A stretch of DNA of 64,000 bases from Acetobacter sicerae (GTDB taxonomy: Bacteria > Pseudomonadota > Alphaproteobacteria > Acetobacterales > Acetobacteraceae): NCBI RefSeq assembly GCF_011516765.1, contig NZ_JAAABN010000007.1:124001-188000 (forward strand), in the 5' to 3' direction. Within the stretch, counting starts at the first letter, position 1. Every line of letters starts with the position of its first letter. The notes beneath the pieces were generated by a model that was not told the DNA's origin, did not search any database, and saw only the letters and a list, made by a program, of their open reading frames with translations. The position numbers and the translations under genes are program-made. Shown here piece by piece: positions 55,924 through 64,000 of this stretch.

Positions 55924-56961
55924 CTAACCCTGCGTGCTGACGCGTGCCGCAGGGCCGAATGCGGAACTGGTGATATGCAGGGCGGAAGCGGGAACCCCCT
56001 TCTTGATCAGTGCGTCTGCCAGTGTCCTGCCGCGCAACAGACCAAGTTCGACAGCCTGTGTCTGGTCTTCCGGTGACAGGGAGACTGTCTCGCCGCTGCA
56101 GTGCAGGAACAAGGAGGCACCGTGGCGGCTGTTGATCAGTTTGTTCAGAGCGCCATCCTGTCCGGGCTTCATCTGATCCGATCCCGGAAGGAAACCGATC
56201 AGCGTGCCGTCCTTGGGCGCGACATCGTAATCCGGTCGAATCGGCTCCATGGAAAGTGCGTCGCGGGGAGGGGCGAAACCCGGGATGGACGGGATCGCGG
56301 GCGGTCCGGCAGGAATCTCTGGCAGAGGCTGGGTCACGGACGTCTGTACAACCGCAGCATCCCCCCGAAATTCGGGCATGGCGAGTTCCGCCTCTGATGC
56401 TGTTGGCGCAGCGTCCGGTTTGGTCTTGGGGGCAGGAGAGGGGGCTGTGGGTGATCCAGACCCTGTCGGAGCGGGCGAAGAATCTGCCGCATCAAGGACA
56501 GCGCCCATCCCTCCGGAAGGAACCGGGGTGGAGACTGCCGCCGGGGTCTGCGTTGCTCCTCCCTTGGATGCATCAGGCGACGCAGGTTTGTTCGCGCTGG
56601 CCGCATTGGGCGGAGGAGGAATGACGGGGGTCAGGGTGCCGTTCTGCGCTGCCGTCCGCATGGTAAGGTTGCGGGAAGCAATCAGATTGTTGGTGATGGA
56701 CTGACGCAGCTCCGGGGATGGAAGCTCCGGCGGCGTGGTGGGCGTCAGGCCGACACGGGGATAAGAGTCGAACTGTCCCGGTGCGGGAGGACGCTGCTGG
56801 GCAATGACTCCGCCTTCATGCTGGTGGTACCAGTCCACCGTCGTGTCGACCAGATCGCGATGCTGGCAGCCAGCCATAAGCGCACAGGAAAACGGCAGGA
56901 TGATCCTGAGGAAGCTTCGGCTCACAGCCGACTGAAACGGAAAAATTGTCATTGAGTTCAT
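55924..56961 (-). CDS. Lipoprotein with Pro/Ala-rich linker and OmpA-like C-terminus
   Basis: 345 residues. A lipoprotein signal (FLRIILPFSCALMAGCQHRD) is followed by a long Pro/Ala/Ser-rich low-complexity linker (~100-235) and a C-terminal ~90-residue segment, GTLIGFLPGSDQMKPGQDGALNKLI ... QTAQ-like VELGLLRGRTLADALIKKGVPASALHI, which follows the OmpA peptidoglycan-binding pattern. It probably links outer membrane and cell wall. ATG 56952 is an alternative start. Confidence 0.75.
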   Translation of the reverse strand: MNSMTIFPFQSAVSRSFLRIILPFSCALMAGCQHRDLVDTTVDWYHQHEGGVIAQQRPPAPGQFDSYPRVGLTPTTPPELPSPELRQSITNNLIASRNLTMRTAAQNGTLTPVIPPPPNAASANKPASPDASKGGATQTPAAVSTPVPSGGMGAVLDAADSSPAPTGSGSPTAPSPAPKTKPDAAPTASEAELAMPEFRGDAAVVQTSVTQPLPEIPAGPPAIPSIPGFAPPRDALSMEPIRPDYDVAPKDGTLIGFLPGSDQMKPGQDGALNKLINSRHGASLFLHCSGETVSLSPEDQTQAVELGLLRGRTLADALIKKGVPASALHITSSAFGPAARVSTQG

Positions 56962-57097
56962 CTTAATCGCTTCGGGTTTCTCTGGCGAGAGCCACTGTCG
57001 TGAAAGCGATGTTGCGCTGTGCCTCTTGGCATTGCCAGCAGGGCGGCGCAGAATAAGAAGAATGAGATCACATTACCCAACCAAGGAGGCCGACCTG

Positions 57098-57787
57098 ATG
57101 GGCGCCAATCGCATGCTCGACGATGTCACCAAAGGGCGGATCAGACTCGATGACGAGGATCCGAACGGCCCAGACATTCCTGCTCCGGAAGGTCCGGAGC
57201 CGTCCGAGCCTGATGACAACAAGACGCTGTCCTCGCCGATCAACGAGCTGGAAACCAAGCTCTTCGACCAGCGCAAGATTCTGATCTTCGGCGGCATCAA
57301 CGACAAGATCGCTCGTGATGTGACGGGTCGTCTGCTGGCTCTCGCCGGTGCGTCCGACAAGCCGATCGACGTCTACGTCAACTCCCCGGGCGGGCATGTG
57401 GAAAGTGGTGACACGATTCACGACATGATCCGCTTTGTCGATTCCGTTGCGCCAGTGAACATGATCGGCACCGGTTGGGTTGCGTCCGCAGGGGCGCTGA
57501 TTTTTGCGGCCGGTCACAAGGATCGCCGCTTCTGTCTGCCCAACACGCGCTTCCTGCTGCATCAACCGATGGGCGGTGTGCGTGGTCCGGCTACCGATAT
57601 CGACATTGAGGCCCGCGAGATCATCAAGATGCGCGAGCGTCTGAATCATCTGTTCGCCCGTGAAACGGGTCAGCCTTACGAGAAAGTCTGCAAGGACACG
57701 GATCGTAATTACTGGATGTCGGCTGAAGAGGCGATTTCTTACGGTCTCGTGACACGGATCATTTCCAAGCCGTCCGATATCCACTAA
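57098..57787 (+). CDS. clpP: ClpP-family serine protease with acidic N-terminal extension
   Basis: 229 residues. Catalytic S130 in GWVASAGALIFAAG and H155 in RFLLHQPMGG; VYVNSPGGHVESG is the substrate-binding loop, and the aspartate lies in KDTDRNYWMSAEEA. The first ~45 residues are an acidic, proline-rich extension (DPNGPDIPAPEGPEPSEPDD) not found in standard ClpP, and the nucleophile context is ASAGA rather than ASMGA. No clpX or trigger factor is adjacent, so this looks like an accessory ClpP paralogue. AAGGAGG eight bases before ATG 57098 sets the start. Confidence 0.9.
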   Translation: MGANRMLDDVTKGRIRLDDEDPNGPDIPAPEGPEPSEPDDNKTLSSPINELETKLFDQRKILIFGGINDKIARDVTGRLLALAGASDKPIDVYVNSPGGHVESGDTIHDMIRFVDSVAPVNMIGTGWVASAGALIFAAGHKDRRFCLPNTRFLLHQPMGGVRGPATDIDIEAREIIKMRERLNHLFARETGQPYEKVCKDTDRNYWMSAEEAISYGLVTRIISKPSDIH

Positions 57788-57889
57788 CCGCGCTCTGTCC
57801 CGCGCTGTGTGCGCGGAAAGAGATCCATCATCAGATATGGCGTGTCTCCGTTGCGGGGATACGCCATTTTCCAACATGGGTACGTGGAA

Positions 57890-58903
57890 ATGACTGCACT
57901 TGCTGATATCTACACCAGACTCCCTGACAGCATTGATGACCTGCCCCCTCCGCCGAACGCAGAGGCTGTAGAGCAGGCCGATTACCGCGCCCGTCACTGG
58001 AGTTCTTCCATTCCCGGTCCGCTCAAGCCCGGCTCACCGGAGCACAAGCGGGCGATGGCGGATATGTTCCGGGATACCTTCAATCCCTACCGTCCGTCCG
58101 TCATCAACTGGCCCAAGCTGGAGCCGGATGCGCTGAAGCGTGTGACGTCCCTGCCGATCTGGGACATCGCCGTGCAGACGGAAGGCAAGGCGCGCCTGCG
58201 TATGGCGGCCTATGCCCGTATGATCGACGATCCGGACATCAAGGACGCGATTTCCCGCAATGCCTGGGAAGAAAACCGGCACAAGGAAGTTCTGAGCAAG
58301 CTTGTCGAAGCCTATGGAATCGAGATGGCGCCCGAGCCGCCTTACATCGAGCCAAAAGACGTAGAATGGGCTTATCTGGTCACCGGTTTCTCTGAATGTG
58401 TGGACAGCTTCTTTGCGTTCGGCATGTTCCGTGTGGCCCAGACCTCAGGCTTTTTCCCGGCGGAACTGATCGAGACGTTTGAGCCCGTAATGCAGGAAGA
58501 ATGTCGTCACATCCTGCTCTTCGCCAACTGGCTGGCCTGGTATCGTGCGGTCATGCCGGCATGGAAGCGGCCCTGGTTCGAGCTGAAGATCCTCGCCGTA
58601 TGGGGCTTCCTGATTTACGAGCGGCTCGGACTTGTGAGTTCCGTCGATGCGGATGGTGAAGAGCATAAGCAGGATAACAACTTCACGGTGACCGGCACGA
58701 AGGACATGACCAGCCAGGATATTACGCTGGCGGACTTCATGCAGCTTTGCCTCACCGAGAACGCCAGACGTTTTTCGGGTTATGATCCGCGTCTGCTCAG
58801 GCCAAAACTGGCTCCGAATATCGCCAAGACGATTCTGTTCGTGCTGCGTCTGTTCGGTCGCAAGCCGCATGCGCTGAAAACAGGCGCTCCGGTCGCCGCC
58901 TGA
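57890..58903 (+). CDS. Ferritin-like diiron protein
   Basis: 337 residues. A four-helix diiron pattern is visible: E98, E128xxH131 (EENRHKEVL), E169 (FSECVDSFF) and E204xxH207 (EECRHILLF), in helices spaced as in ferritin-like oxygenases. A hydrophobic segment near 225-245 may contact membrane. The reaction is unknown; N-oxygenase or hydroxylase are possibilities. It starts 102 bases after clpP, so co-transcription is plausible. Confidence 0.75.
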   Translation: MTALADIYTRLPDSIDDLPPPPNAEAVEQADYRARHWSSSIPGPLKPGSPEHKRAMADMFRDTFNPYRPSVINWPKLEPDALKRVTSLPIWDIAVQTEGKARLRMAAYARMIDDPDIKDAISRNAWEENRHKEVLSKLVEAYGIEMAPEPPYIEPKDVEWAYLVTGFSECVDSFFAFGMFRVAQTSGFFPAELIETFEPVMQEECRHILLFANWLAWYRAVMPAWKRPWFELKILAVWGFLIYERLGLVSSVDADGEEHKQDNNFTVTGTKDMTSQDITLADFMQLCLTENARRFSGYDPRLLRPKLAPNIAKTILFVLRLFGRKPHALKTGAPVAA

Positions 58904-58971
58904 AGTGTGTTCTGAGAGCGGGGTGTAGTTTTCTGGGTCCCCGCCTATCTTGTGCATCATACAAGTTTTTT

Positions 58972-59007
58972 AATGGGAGCCGCAGTTTACTGACTGCGGC
59001 TCCCATT
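58972..59007. terminator. Hairpin between convergent genes
   Basis: A 14-bp perfect stem (58972-58985 with 58994-59007, eight-base loop) lies between the ferritin-like stop and the hydrolase stop and probably ends both transcripts. T-tract on the plus strand is short (GGTTT). Confidence 0.75.
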
Positions 59008-59051
59008 GGTTTATGGATTGGCTCTTTCAGCCGATACGCTTGGAACGGATC

Positions 59052-60212
59052 TTACGCTCTGGCTCGTAATGCGCGGGCGGCGACTGTCGCGACACCATGG
59101 CGTAGTTTGACGATAGCCTTGCCGTTGGCGTCCAGCGGATGCACGCGATTGGTCAGGATCAGCACGAACGCAGAACTGGCGGCATCCATCCAGAGAGAGG
59201 TGCCGGTATATCCGGTGTGGCCAAAAGAACCGACAGGAAAAATATCGCCCCGAGGGGTGGAATAATGCGTCGCGATGTCCCAGCCGAGCCCGCGTCTGTC
59301 CGTTGCTCCGGGTGACTGGGGAGATGTCATCAGTCGCAGCGTTTCAGCGCGCAGCGGGTAATTGCTGGCACGCCCAGCAAGACGGTCAAGAAGACTGGAA
59401 GCGTAGAGCGCCATGTCGTGAGCGTCTGAGAATAGGCCCGCATGTCCGGCGACACCGCCCATGCGCCGCGCTGTGGGATCATGCACGACACCACGTAGCG
59501 GGATGTGATTCTCATCATACTGGGTCGGAGCGATGAGTGGCCGCAATGTTTCTGATGGCAGAAAACCGGATTCCTGCATGCCGATCGGCTGGAGGATGCG
59601 GCGTGTCGCGTAGACGTTCAGCGGCAACTGACTGAACTGCTCGACCAGGAGCCCCAGAACGATGAAATTGATGTCGCTATAGACAAAATGCTGTCCGGCG
59701 GGAGCCTGAGGCATGGCGGCCATGGCTCTGCGGACGGCCTCGTCCTTGCCGCTCCACGGTGTGGACAGATCGAGATCCGGAGCAAGGCCTGAATAGTGGG
59801 TCAGTAGGTGGCGAATGGTGATCGCCGCTTTTCCATTTTGCGCAAAATCAGGCAGATAACGGGAAACAGGGTCATCAAGTTGAAACGCTCCCTGTTCCCA
59901 GAACTGCATGAGAGCCGGTGCTGTGATGGTCGCTTTGGTGAGCGAAGCCATATCGAATCGCGTGTCCCACGACATGGGCTCAGGTGCGGGAACAAGCGCC
60001 CTGTGACCCATGACGGCGCCGTGAAGGATGAGGTCGCCCTGTCCGATGACGGCGACAACGCCCGGAATCTCTTCGCGTTGGACAGCGCCGGATAAAAGGC
60101 GGTCAACCTCGGAAAAATCATATGAGGGACGATTGGCAGTGCAACCGGCGAGACTTGCGGCGCCGGGAAGAAAGGCTCCCGATAAACATTTGAGAAAGAG
60201 GCGTCTGCTCAT
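59052..60212 (-). CDS. Serine beta-lactamase-like hydrolase, lipoprotein
   Basis: 386 residues. Signal region MSRRLFLKCLSGAFLPGAASLAGC combines a twin-arginine-like start with a lipobox cysteine at 24. The penicillin-binding fold has S90xxK93 (ASLTK), the Y178-S-D180 motif and a HTG-like GHTGYTGT. Class C/EstB-type enzymes cleave esters, beta-lactams or cell-wall peptides. True substrate cannot be told. It stops 49 bases before the convergent hairpin. Confidence 0.88.
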   Translation of the reverse strand: MSRRLFLKCLSGAFLPGAASLAGCTANRPSYDFSEVDRLLSGAVQREEIPGVVAVIGQGDLILHGAVMGHRALVPAPEPMSWDTRFDMASLTKATITAPALMQFWEQGAFQLDDPVSRYLPDFAQNGKAAITIRHLLTHYSGLAPDLDLSTPWSGKDEAVRRAMAAMPQAPAGQHFVYSDINFIVLGLLVEQFSQLPLNVYATRRILQPIGMQESGFLPSETLRPLIAPTQYDENHIPLRGVVHDPTARRMGGVAGHAGLFSDAHDMALYASSLLDRLAGRASNYPLRAETLRLMTSPQSPGATDRRGLGWDIATHYSTPRGDIFPVGSFGHTGYTGTSLWMDAASSAFVLILTNRVHPLDANGKAIVKLRHGVATVAARALRARA

Positions 60213-60223
60213 GACTGGATATC

Positions 60224-61030
60224 TCAGGCCGAAAACTGTTCAGCAATAATGCGCTCTGACAGGGATTGTCCGGGATCAAACAGGACGGTGACCGAGCGGT
60301 TGCGGTTTTCCTGAACGGACACGGTTTTGACGTCCCGTATTTCGGTGAAGTCCGCAACAGCGGCGACCGGTCTTTTGTCCTGCTCAAGAATCGAGAATGT
60401 CACGACAGCGCTCGATGGAAGCAGCGCGCCACGCCATCGACGGGGACGGAAGGCGCTTATGGGGGTAAGCGGCAGAAGGTTCCCGGAAAGCGGCACAATG
60501 GGACCATGTGCGGATAGATTGTAGGCGGTTGACCCCGCTGGTGTTGCGACCAGCACGCCGTCACAGATCAGTTCGGACAGGCGTTCGCGTCCGTCCACAT
60601 CGATTCTGATCTTGGCCGCCTGACGGGTTTCCCTGAACAGAAAGACGTCATTCAGGGCCTCGGCTTCATGGACGGAGCCGTCAGTGCAGACGGCTTTCAT
60701 GTGCAGGGGATGAAGCTGGGCGCTCTGGGTCACGGCAAGGCGTTCAAGCAGATCGTCCTCGTCCAGCGGATTCATCAGAAACCCTACGGAGCCACAGTTC
60801 ATTCCATAGACAGGCACGCTCTGGTCCATGACCTGCCGGAGCGTTTCCAGCATGAAACCATCACCCCCCAGACAGATGATGACCTCTGCATTCTCTGGAT
60901 CGTAATTGCCGTAACGACGGGAGAGCCGAAGCTTTTCTTCCTGAGCAGTCGCAGTATCCGCTGCGACGAAGGCAAGGCGTTCAGGGCGCGTGGCGGGGGG
61001 CCAGCAGGTCTCTGGGGAGTCTCTATCCAT
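60224..61030 (-). CDS. nadK: NAD kinase
   Basis: 268 residues. The diagnostic GGDG (55-58, [14 protein letters not shown]) is followed by [22 protein letters not shown] and a C-terminal [23 protein letters not shown] motif. It phosphorylates NAD to NADP, cytosolic. ATG start keeps the normal short N-terminus. The hydrolase gene starts 11 bases downstream, so these two are one transcript. Confidence 0.94.
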   Translation of the reverse strand: MDRDSPETCWPPATRPERLAFVAADTATAQEEKLRLSRRYGNYDPENAEVIICLGGDGFMLETLRQVMDQSVPVYGMNCGSVGFLMNPLDEDDLLERLAVTQSAQLHPLHMKAVCTDGSVHEAEALNDVFLFRETRQAAKIRIDVDGRERLSELICDGVLVATPAGSTAYNLSAHGPIVPLSGNLLPLTPISAFRPRRWRGALLPSSAVVTFSILEQDKRPVAAVADFTEIRDVKTVSVQENRNRSVTVLFDPGQSLSERIIAEQFSA

Positions 61031-61370
61031 ATATCCCGGTCCGCGTCTTTCTGCTGTGAACTGGTTGTCGCCGCAAACTTATACGTGACCTGAATAGAAC
61101 GCTACGGGCAACGGCTTCCTGAGCGTCAGGGAAATAGTCTTTGAGGGATAAAGTGGCTGATTCCCGAGGTTTCGAGCTCCAGTGTTCGTGATGGGAGTTT
61201 TTTGTTTGTCAGCAACCCGGCAAATTTTGCCGATATTAACTCCAGAGTAATGGCACTTATGCACGATTGGTTTCGAGATACACCAGGAACCAAGTGATTC
61301 ACGTGCAAGGTCCAATAAGACGCTCATCCGGAGTCCCATGCAGCTTAACTCATTGTTCGGAAAATAAAAA
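61031..61370. other. Promoter region between nadK and fliF
   Basis: 340 bases between divergent nadK and fliF. No gene is apparent. TTAA-rich spots (around 61239 and 61342) loosely recall CtrA half-sites, but no full TTAA-N7-TTAA box is seen. Confidence 0.4.
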
Positions 61371-63038
61371 TTGAAAGCGACACTTTCCGGCCTGAAGTCG
61401 CTCGGACTGCCTCGTCTGATTGCTTTGGGGGCCGTTGGTCTGGGCATATTGGGCATGCTGGCAGTTTTCGCGTTTCATGGTGGTGGGCAGGCTACTGCGC
61501 TGCTGTACCGGGATCTCGATCTGCATGAAGCCGCGCAGATGGCGGAGGATCTTGAGAAAGCCCACATTGCCCATACCGTTTCACCGTCGGGGGATGCGAT
61601 TTATGTGGCCCCTGCACAGGTGGCGGCCGCACGCCTGCTTCTGGCCCGTGATTCCCTGCCGTCCGGAGGTTCTGTCGGATATGAGATCTTTGATCATTCC
61701 AACACGCTGACAACCACGGAATTCGAGCAGCATATTGACGAAACCCGTGCGCTTGAGGGGGAACTGGAACGATCAATCCGCCTGATTCACGGCGTAAGGA
61801 ATGCTCGTGTTCATCTGGTGCTTCCACATCGGGAAATGTTTTCAGCGGATCAGCAGGCGGCGCAGGCAAGTGTGCTGCTTACGATGAGCGGAAGTCGCCC
61901 GGATGCGGAAAGTGTTCAGGCTGTTCTCAATCTTGTCGCAGCAGCCACTCCGGGGCTTTCTCCTCAGAATATCTCGATCATTGATAATCACGGGAATGTT
62001 CTGGCCCGACCGGGAGATCGTAATGGCCCGGCAGGTCTTGCCCAGAATATCGATGAACAGCGGCAGGCCATGGAGGCTAGGCTTTCCCAGACAGTGGAGG
62101 CCATGCTTGTGCCGACGCTCGGTGCCGGGCATGTGCGGGCCGAGGCTTCTGTTCTGATGAATCTCGATCGGGTGCATGAAACTCAGGAGAGCTATGATCC
62201 TGACCAACAGGTTTTGCGCTCTCAGCAGAGCACAACGGACAAGTCGGTAAATACAGAAGGTCAGCAGAATACTTCTGTAGCCAATAACCTGCCTAATGCG
62301 AATGCTGGACAGCCGCGGGCCGGCAGTCAGGATGACAGACGGGAAGAAACGAATAACTACGAAATTGGCAAGCGTGTTCGTACCGTTGTTCAGGATCAAC
62401 CGCGCGTGTCACGTATCAGTCTGGCGGTCATGGTTGATGGCAAGACCAACAAAGGCGCGGACGGTAAGATCGAATGGGCTCCGCTGGACCAGGCCGAACT
62501 GGATAGAATCACGACGCTTGCAAAGACTGCCATCGGTTTTGATGAAAAACGTGGCGATACAGTCAATGTCGTCTCGATGCGTTTTGCTTCGGAAGCTACT
62601 GATATAGCCAGCACACATGCTTCATGGATGGGCCTGCCGATCGAAAAGGCAGACGCCATTCAGATGCTGCGCAGTCTGGCGCCAGGCCTTCTTATCTTTC
62701 TGGCGCTTATCTTCTTCGTCAAACCACTCCTGAAAAAAGATAACGCAGGTGAAGGTGGCGGAGAGGCATCCGCGTTGCCAGCAACGTTGAATGCTGGTGA
62801 GGAGCGCTCTGTTACTCCGTTGACAGAAACGGATGGGGATGAACTGATGCAGGGTTCTCCGACACAACTCGCATTGGAAGGGCCTCGTGAAAAGACGTCT
62901 GATTTCATGAATCTTTCTGGTATCGAGGGGCGTCTCAAGGCATCAGCTATTCGTCATGTGCGTGAACTGGCATCCGAAAATCCTGAAGAGAGCCTTAATG
63001 TTATCCGCAGCTGGCTTACCCCGCAGCATGAGGGCTGA
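61371..63038 (+). CDS. fliF: Flagellar MS-ring protein FliF
   Basis: 555 residues from a TTG start. An N-terminal membrane helix (LIALGAVGLGILGMLAVFAF) is followed by the periplasmic ring-building domains (YRDLDLHEAAQMAEDLEKAHI, GYEIFDHSNTLTTTEFEQHI, RNARVHLVLPHREMF) and a C-terminal helix (MLRSLAPGLLIFLALIFFVK) with a cytosolic tail (RHVRELASENPEESLNVIRSWL) that binds FliG. The MS ring is the base of the flagellum. No better start is in frame. fliG follows three bases later. Confidence 0.95.
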   Translation: MKATLSGLKSLGLPRLIALGAVGLGILGMLAVFAFHGGGQATALLYRDLDLHEAAQMAEDLEKAHIAHTVSPSGDAIYVAPAQVAAARLLLARDSLPSGGSVGYEIFDHSNTLTTTEFEQHIDETRALEGELERSIRLIHGVRNARVHLVLPHREMFSADQQAAQASVLLTMSGSRPDAESVQAVLNLVAAATPGLSPQNISIIDNHGNVLARPGDRNGPAGLAQNIDEQRQAMEARLSQTVEAMLVPTLGAGHVRAEASVLMNLDRVHETQESYDPDQQVLRSQQSTTDKSVNTEGQQNTSVANNLPNANAGQPRAGSQDDRREETNNYEIGKRVRTVVQDQPRVSRISLAVMVDGKTNKGADGKIEWAPLDQAELDRITTLAKTAIGFDEKRGDTVNVVSMRFASEATDIASTHASWMGLPIEKADAIQMLRSLAPGLLIFLALIFFVKPLLKKDNAGEGGGEASALPATLNAGEERSVTPLTETDGDELMQGSPTQLALEGPREKTSDFMNLSGIEGRLKASAIRHVRELASENPEESLNVIRSWLTPQHEG

Positions 63039-63041
63039 GAT

Positions 63042-64000
63042 ATGTTGGTGAAAACAGCCTTAACCGGTGTGCAAAAGGCCGCGATACTCTTGCTGGCTTT
63101 GGGGGAGGAAAACGGCACTCAGCTTGTCTCCTCGATGCAGGAACATGAAATTCGTGAGATTTCAGCAGCAATGGCGACCATGGGAGCTGTGCCCGCAGAA
63201 AAGGTCGAAGCTGTTTGCGCCGAATTCTCAGGAGCATTTTCTTCTGTTGATACGCTGGTCGGAACATACGATACAACAGAACGGATTTTACGAAAGGCAC
63301 TCCCGGGCGACCGGGTGAACGCCATCATGGAAGAAATTCGTGGTCCTGCGGGCAGGACCATGTGGGACAAGCTGGGAAATGTTCCGGAAAATATTCTGGC
63401 CAACTATCTCCGTAATGAATATCCCCAGACAGTTGCTGTTATTCTGAGCCGGCTTCAAGCATCGCAGACGGCTCGGGTGTTGTCGCTTTTTCCCGAAGAT
63501 TTTGCCGTCGATATCATGATGCGTATGTTGCACATGGAAAATGTCCAGAGAGATGTCATCGACAGCCTTGAGACAACCCTGCGCTCAGAATTCATGGCAA
63601 GTCTTGCCCGTTCGTCCAAGCAGGATAGTCATGAACTTCTTGCCGAAGTCTTCAATAATTTCGATCGGCGTGTCGAAGGCCAGTTCATGAATGCGCTGGA
63701 AAAACGCAATATTGAAGATGCTGAGCAGGTTAAAGCGCTCATGTTTACATTTGAAGATCTGAAACGTCTGCCACGCGACGCAATTATGAGGATCATGAGA
63801 GATATTGACCGGGAGAAACTGCCTCTCGCACTCAAGGGCGCCTCAGAAGATATAAGAAAACTGTTCCTGTCCTCAATGACATCACGAGCCGGGAAAATAC
63901 TGGAAGACGAAATTTCAGCAATGGGTCCTGTCCGTATAAAGGATGTTGATGCGGCACAATCAGAAATTGTTAATATTGCCAAAAATCTTGCAAATCAGGG
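63042..64000 (+). CDS. fliG: Flagellar motor switch protein FliG, partial
   Basis: 319 residues are visible; the frame is still open at the window edge, so only ~20 are probably missing. N-terminal TALTGVQKAAILLLALGEENGTQLVSSM binds FliF; ILANYLRNEYPQTVAVILSRL holds the EHPQ-like motif; MFTFEDLKRLPRDAIMRIMRDID is the torque helix region with the conserved charged residues. It joins rotor to stator. Confidence 0.93.
   Translation, partial: MLVKTALTGVQKAAILLLALGEENGTQLVSSMQEHEIREISAAMATMGAVPAEKVEAVCAEFSGAFSSVDTLVGTYDTTERILRKALPGDRVNAIMEEIRGPAGRTMWDKLGNVPENILANYLRNEYPQTVAVILSRLQASQTARVLSLFPEDFAVDIMMRMLHMENVQRDVIDSLETTLRSEFMASLARSSKQDSHELLAEVFNNFDRRVEGQFMNALEKRNIEDAEQVKALMFTFEDLKRLPRDAIMRIMRDIDREKLPLALKGASEDIRKLFLSSMTSRAGKILEDEISAMGPVRIKDVDAAQSEIVNIAKNLANQ

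Noticed and set aside
57068..57997. 309-codon frame antisense to clpP
   Set aside because: Shadow of clpP and its leader; composition unlike a real protein.
61031..61370. CtrA or sigma-54 promoter before fliF
   Set aside because: Only loose TTAA half-matches; no full consensus.

Overview
The window looks like chromosomal DNA of an alphaproteobacterium, most likely an acetic acid bacterium (Acetobacteraceae). The reasons are the short prolyl-tRNA synthetase followed by lolCD, RNase J, a two-block flagellar cluster, an acetan-type glucuronosyltransferase in an exopolysaccharide cluster, an Hsp20-DUF1150 pair and two bacterial royal-jelly/yellow-family propellers. Genus cannot be decided from the sequence alone. 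Two tRNA genes (Val-CAC, Glu-UUC) and many conserved genes argue against a plasmid.

Layout. 0-0.9 kb: end of rnj. 1-12.6 kb: a reductive pyrimidine-degradation locus with a RutR-like TetR regulator, an NCS1 permease, dihydropyrimidinase, PreT/PreA dihydropyrimidine dehydrogenase and a beta-ureidopropionase-type amidohydrolase. Inside it lie a TonB-dependent receptor and a divergent redoxin/2-oxoglutarate oxygenase fusion. Palindromes resembling the E. coli RutR box sit before the permease/dihydropyrimidinase, the receptor/oxygenase and preT, so all appear to form one regulon that takes uracil or thymine towards beta-alanine or its methyl analogue. 12.6-16 kb: proS-lolC-lolD. 16-20.8 kb: fliP-fliO facing left and flgB-flgC-fliE-fliQ-fliR-flhB facing right. 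20.8-27.4 kb: a flavoprotein, a HerA-like ATPase, an EmrAB-type efflux pair behind a perfect TetR-type operator, and a RadC relative lacking its metal site. 27.6-36.4 kb: an exopolysaccharide cluster, AT-rich at its left end, with glycosyltransferases, a flippase, a GumK-GT4 fusion and a secreted GH5 hydrolase. 36.4-38.3 kb: hsp20 with a ROSE-like RNA thermometer, a DUF1150 gene, two small envelope proteins and tRNA-Val.

38.4-45 kb: a coupled amidohydrolase / aldo-keto reductase / MRJP-family operon, a TPR lipoprotein and an aquaporin with a histidine-rich tail. 45-50.7 kb: a leftward run of a MocR regulator, quinol-monooxygenase-like protein, Tm-1-like protein, its TIM-barrel partner, a second MRJP propeller and a nitroreductase, with a perfect 16-bp palindrome at its head. 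50.8-53.1 kb: a DyP peroxidase carrying an encapsulin targeting tail, followed by its encapsulin shell gene. 53.6-55.8 kb: a PRISE-type reductase, then a decayed IS5-family transposase and a decayed tyrosine integrase beside tRNA-Glu, the scar of an old integrated element. 56-61 kb: an OmpA-like lipoprotein, a ClpP paralogue, a diiron ferritin-like protein, a serine beta-lactamase-like hydrolase and NAD kinase. 61.4 kb to the end: fliF and a cut-off fliG.

Start sites were moved from the longest frame to the best ribosome-binding site wherever the sequence allowed. All functional names rest on motif and family recognition by eye, without database searches.
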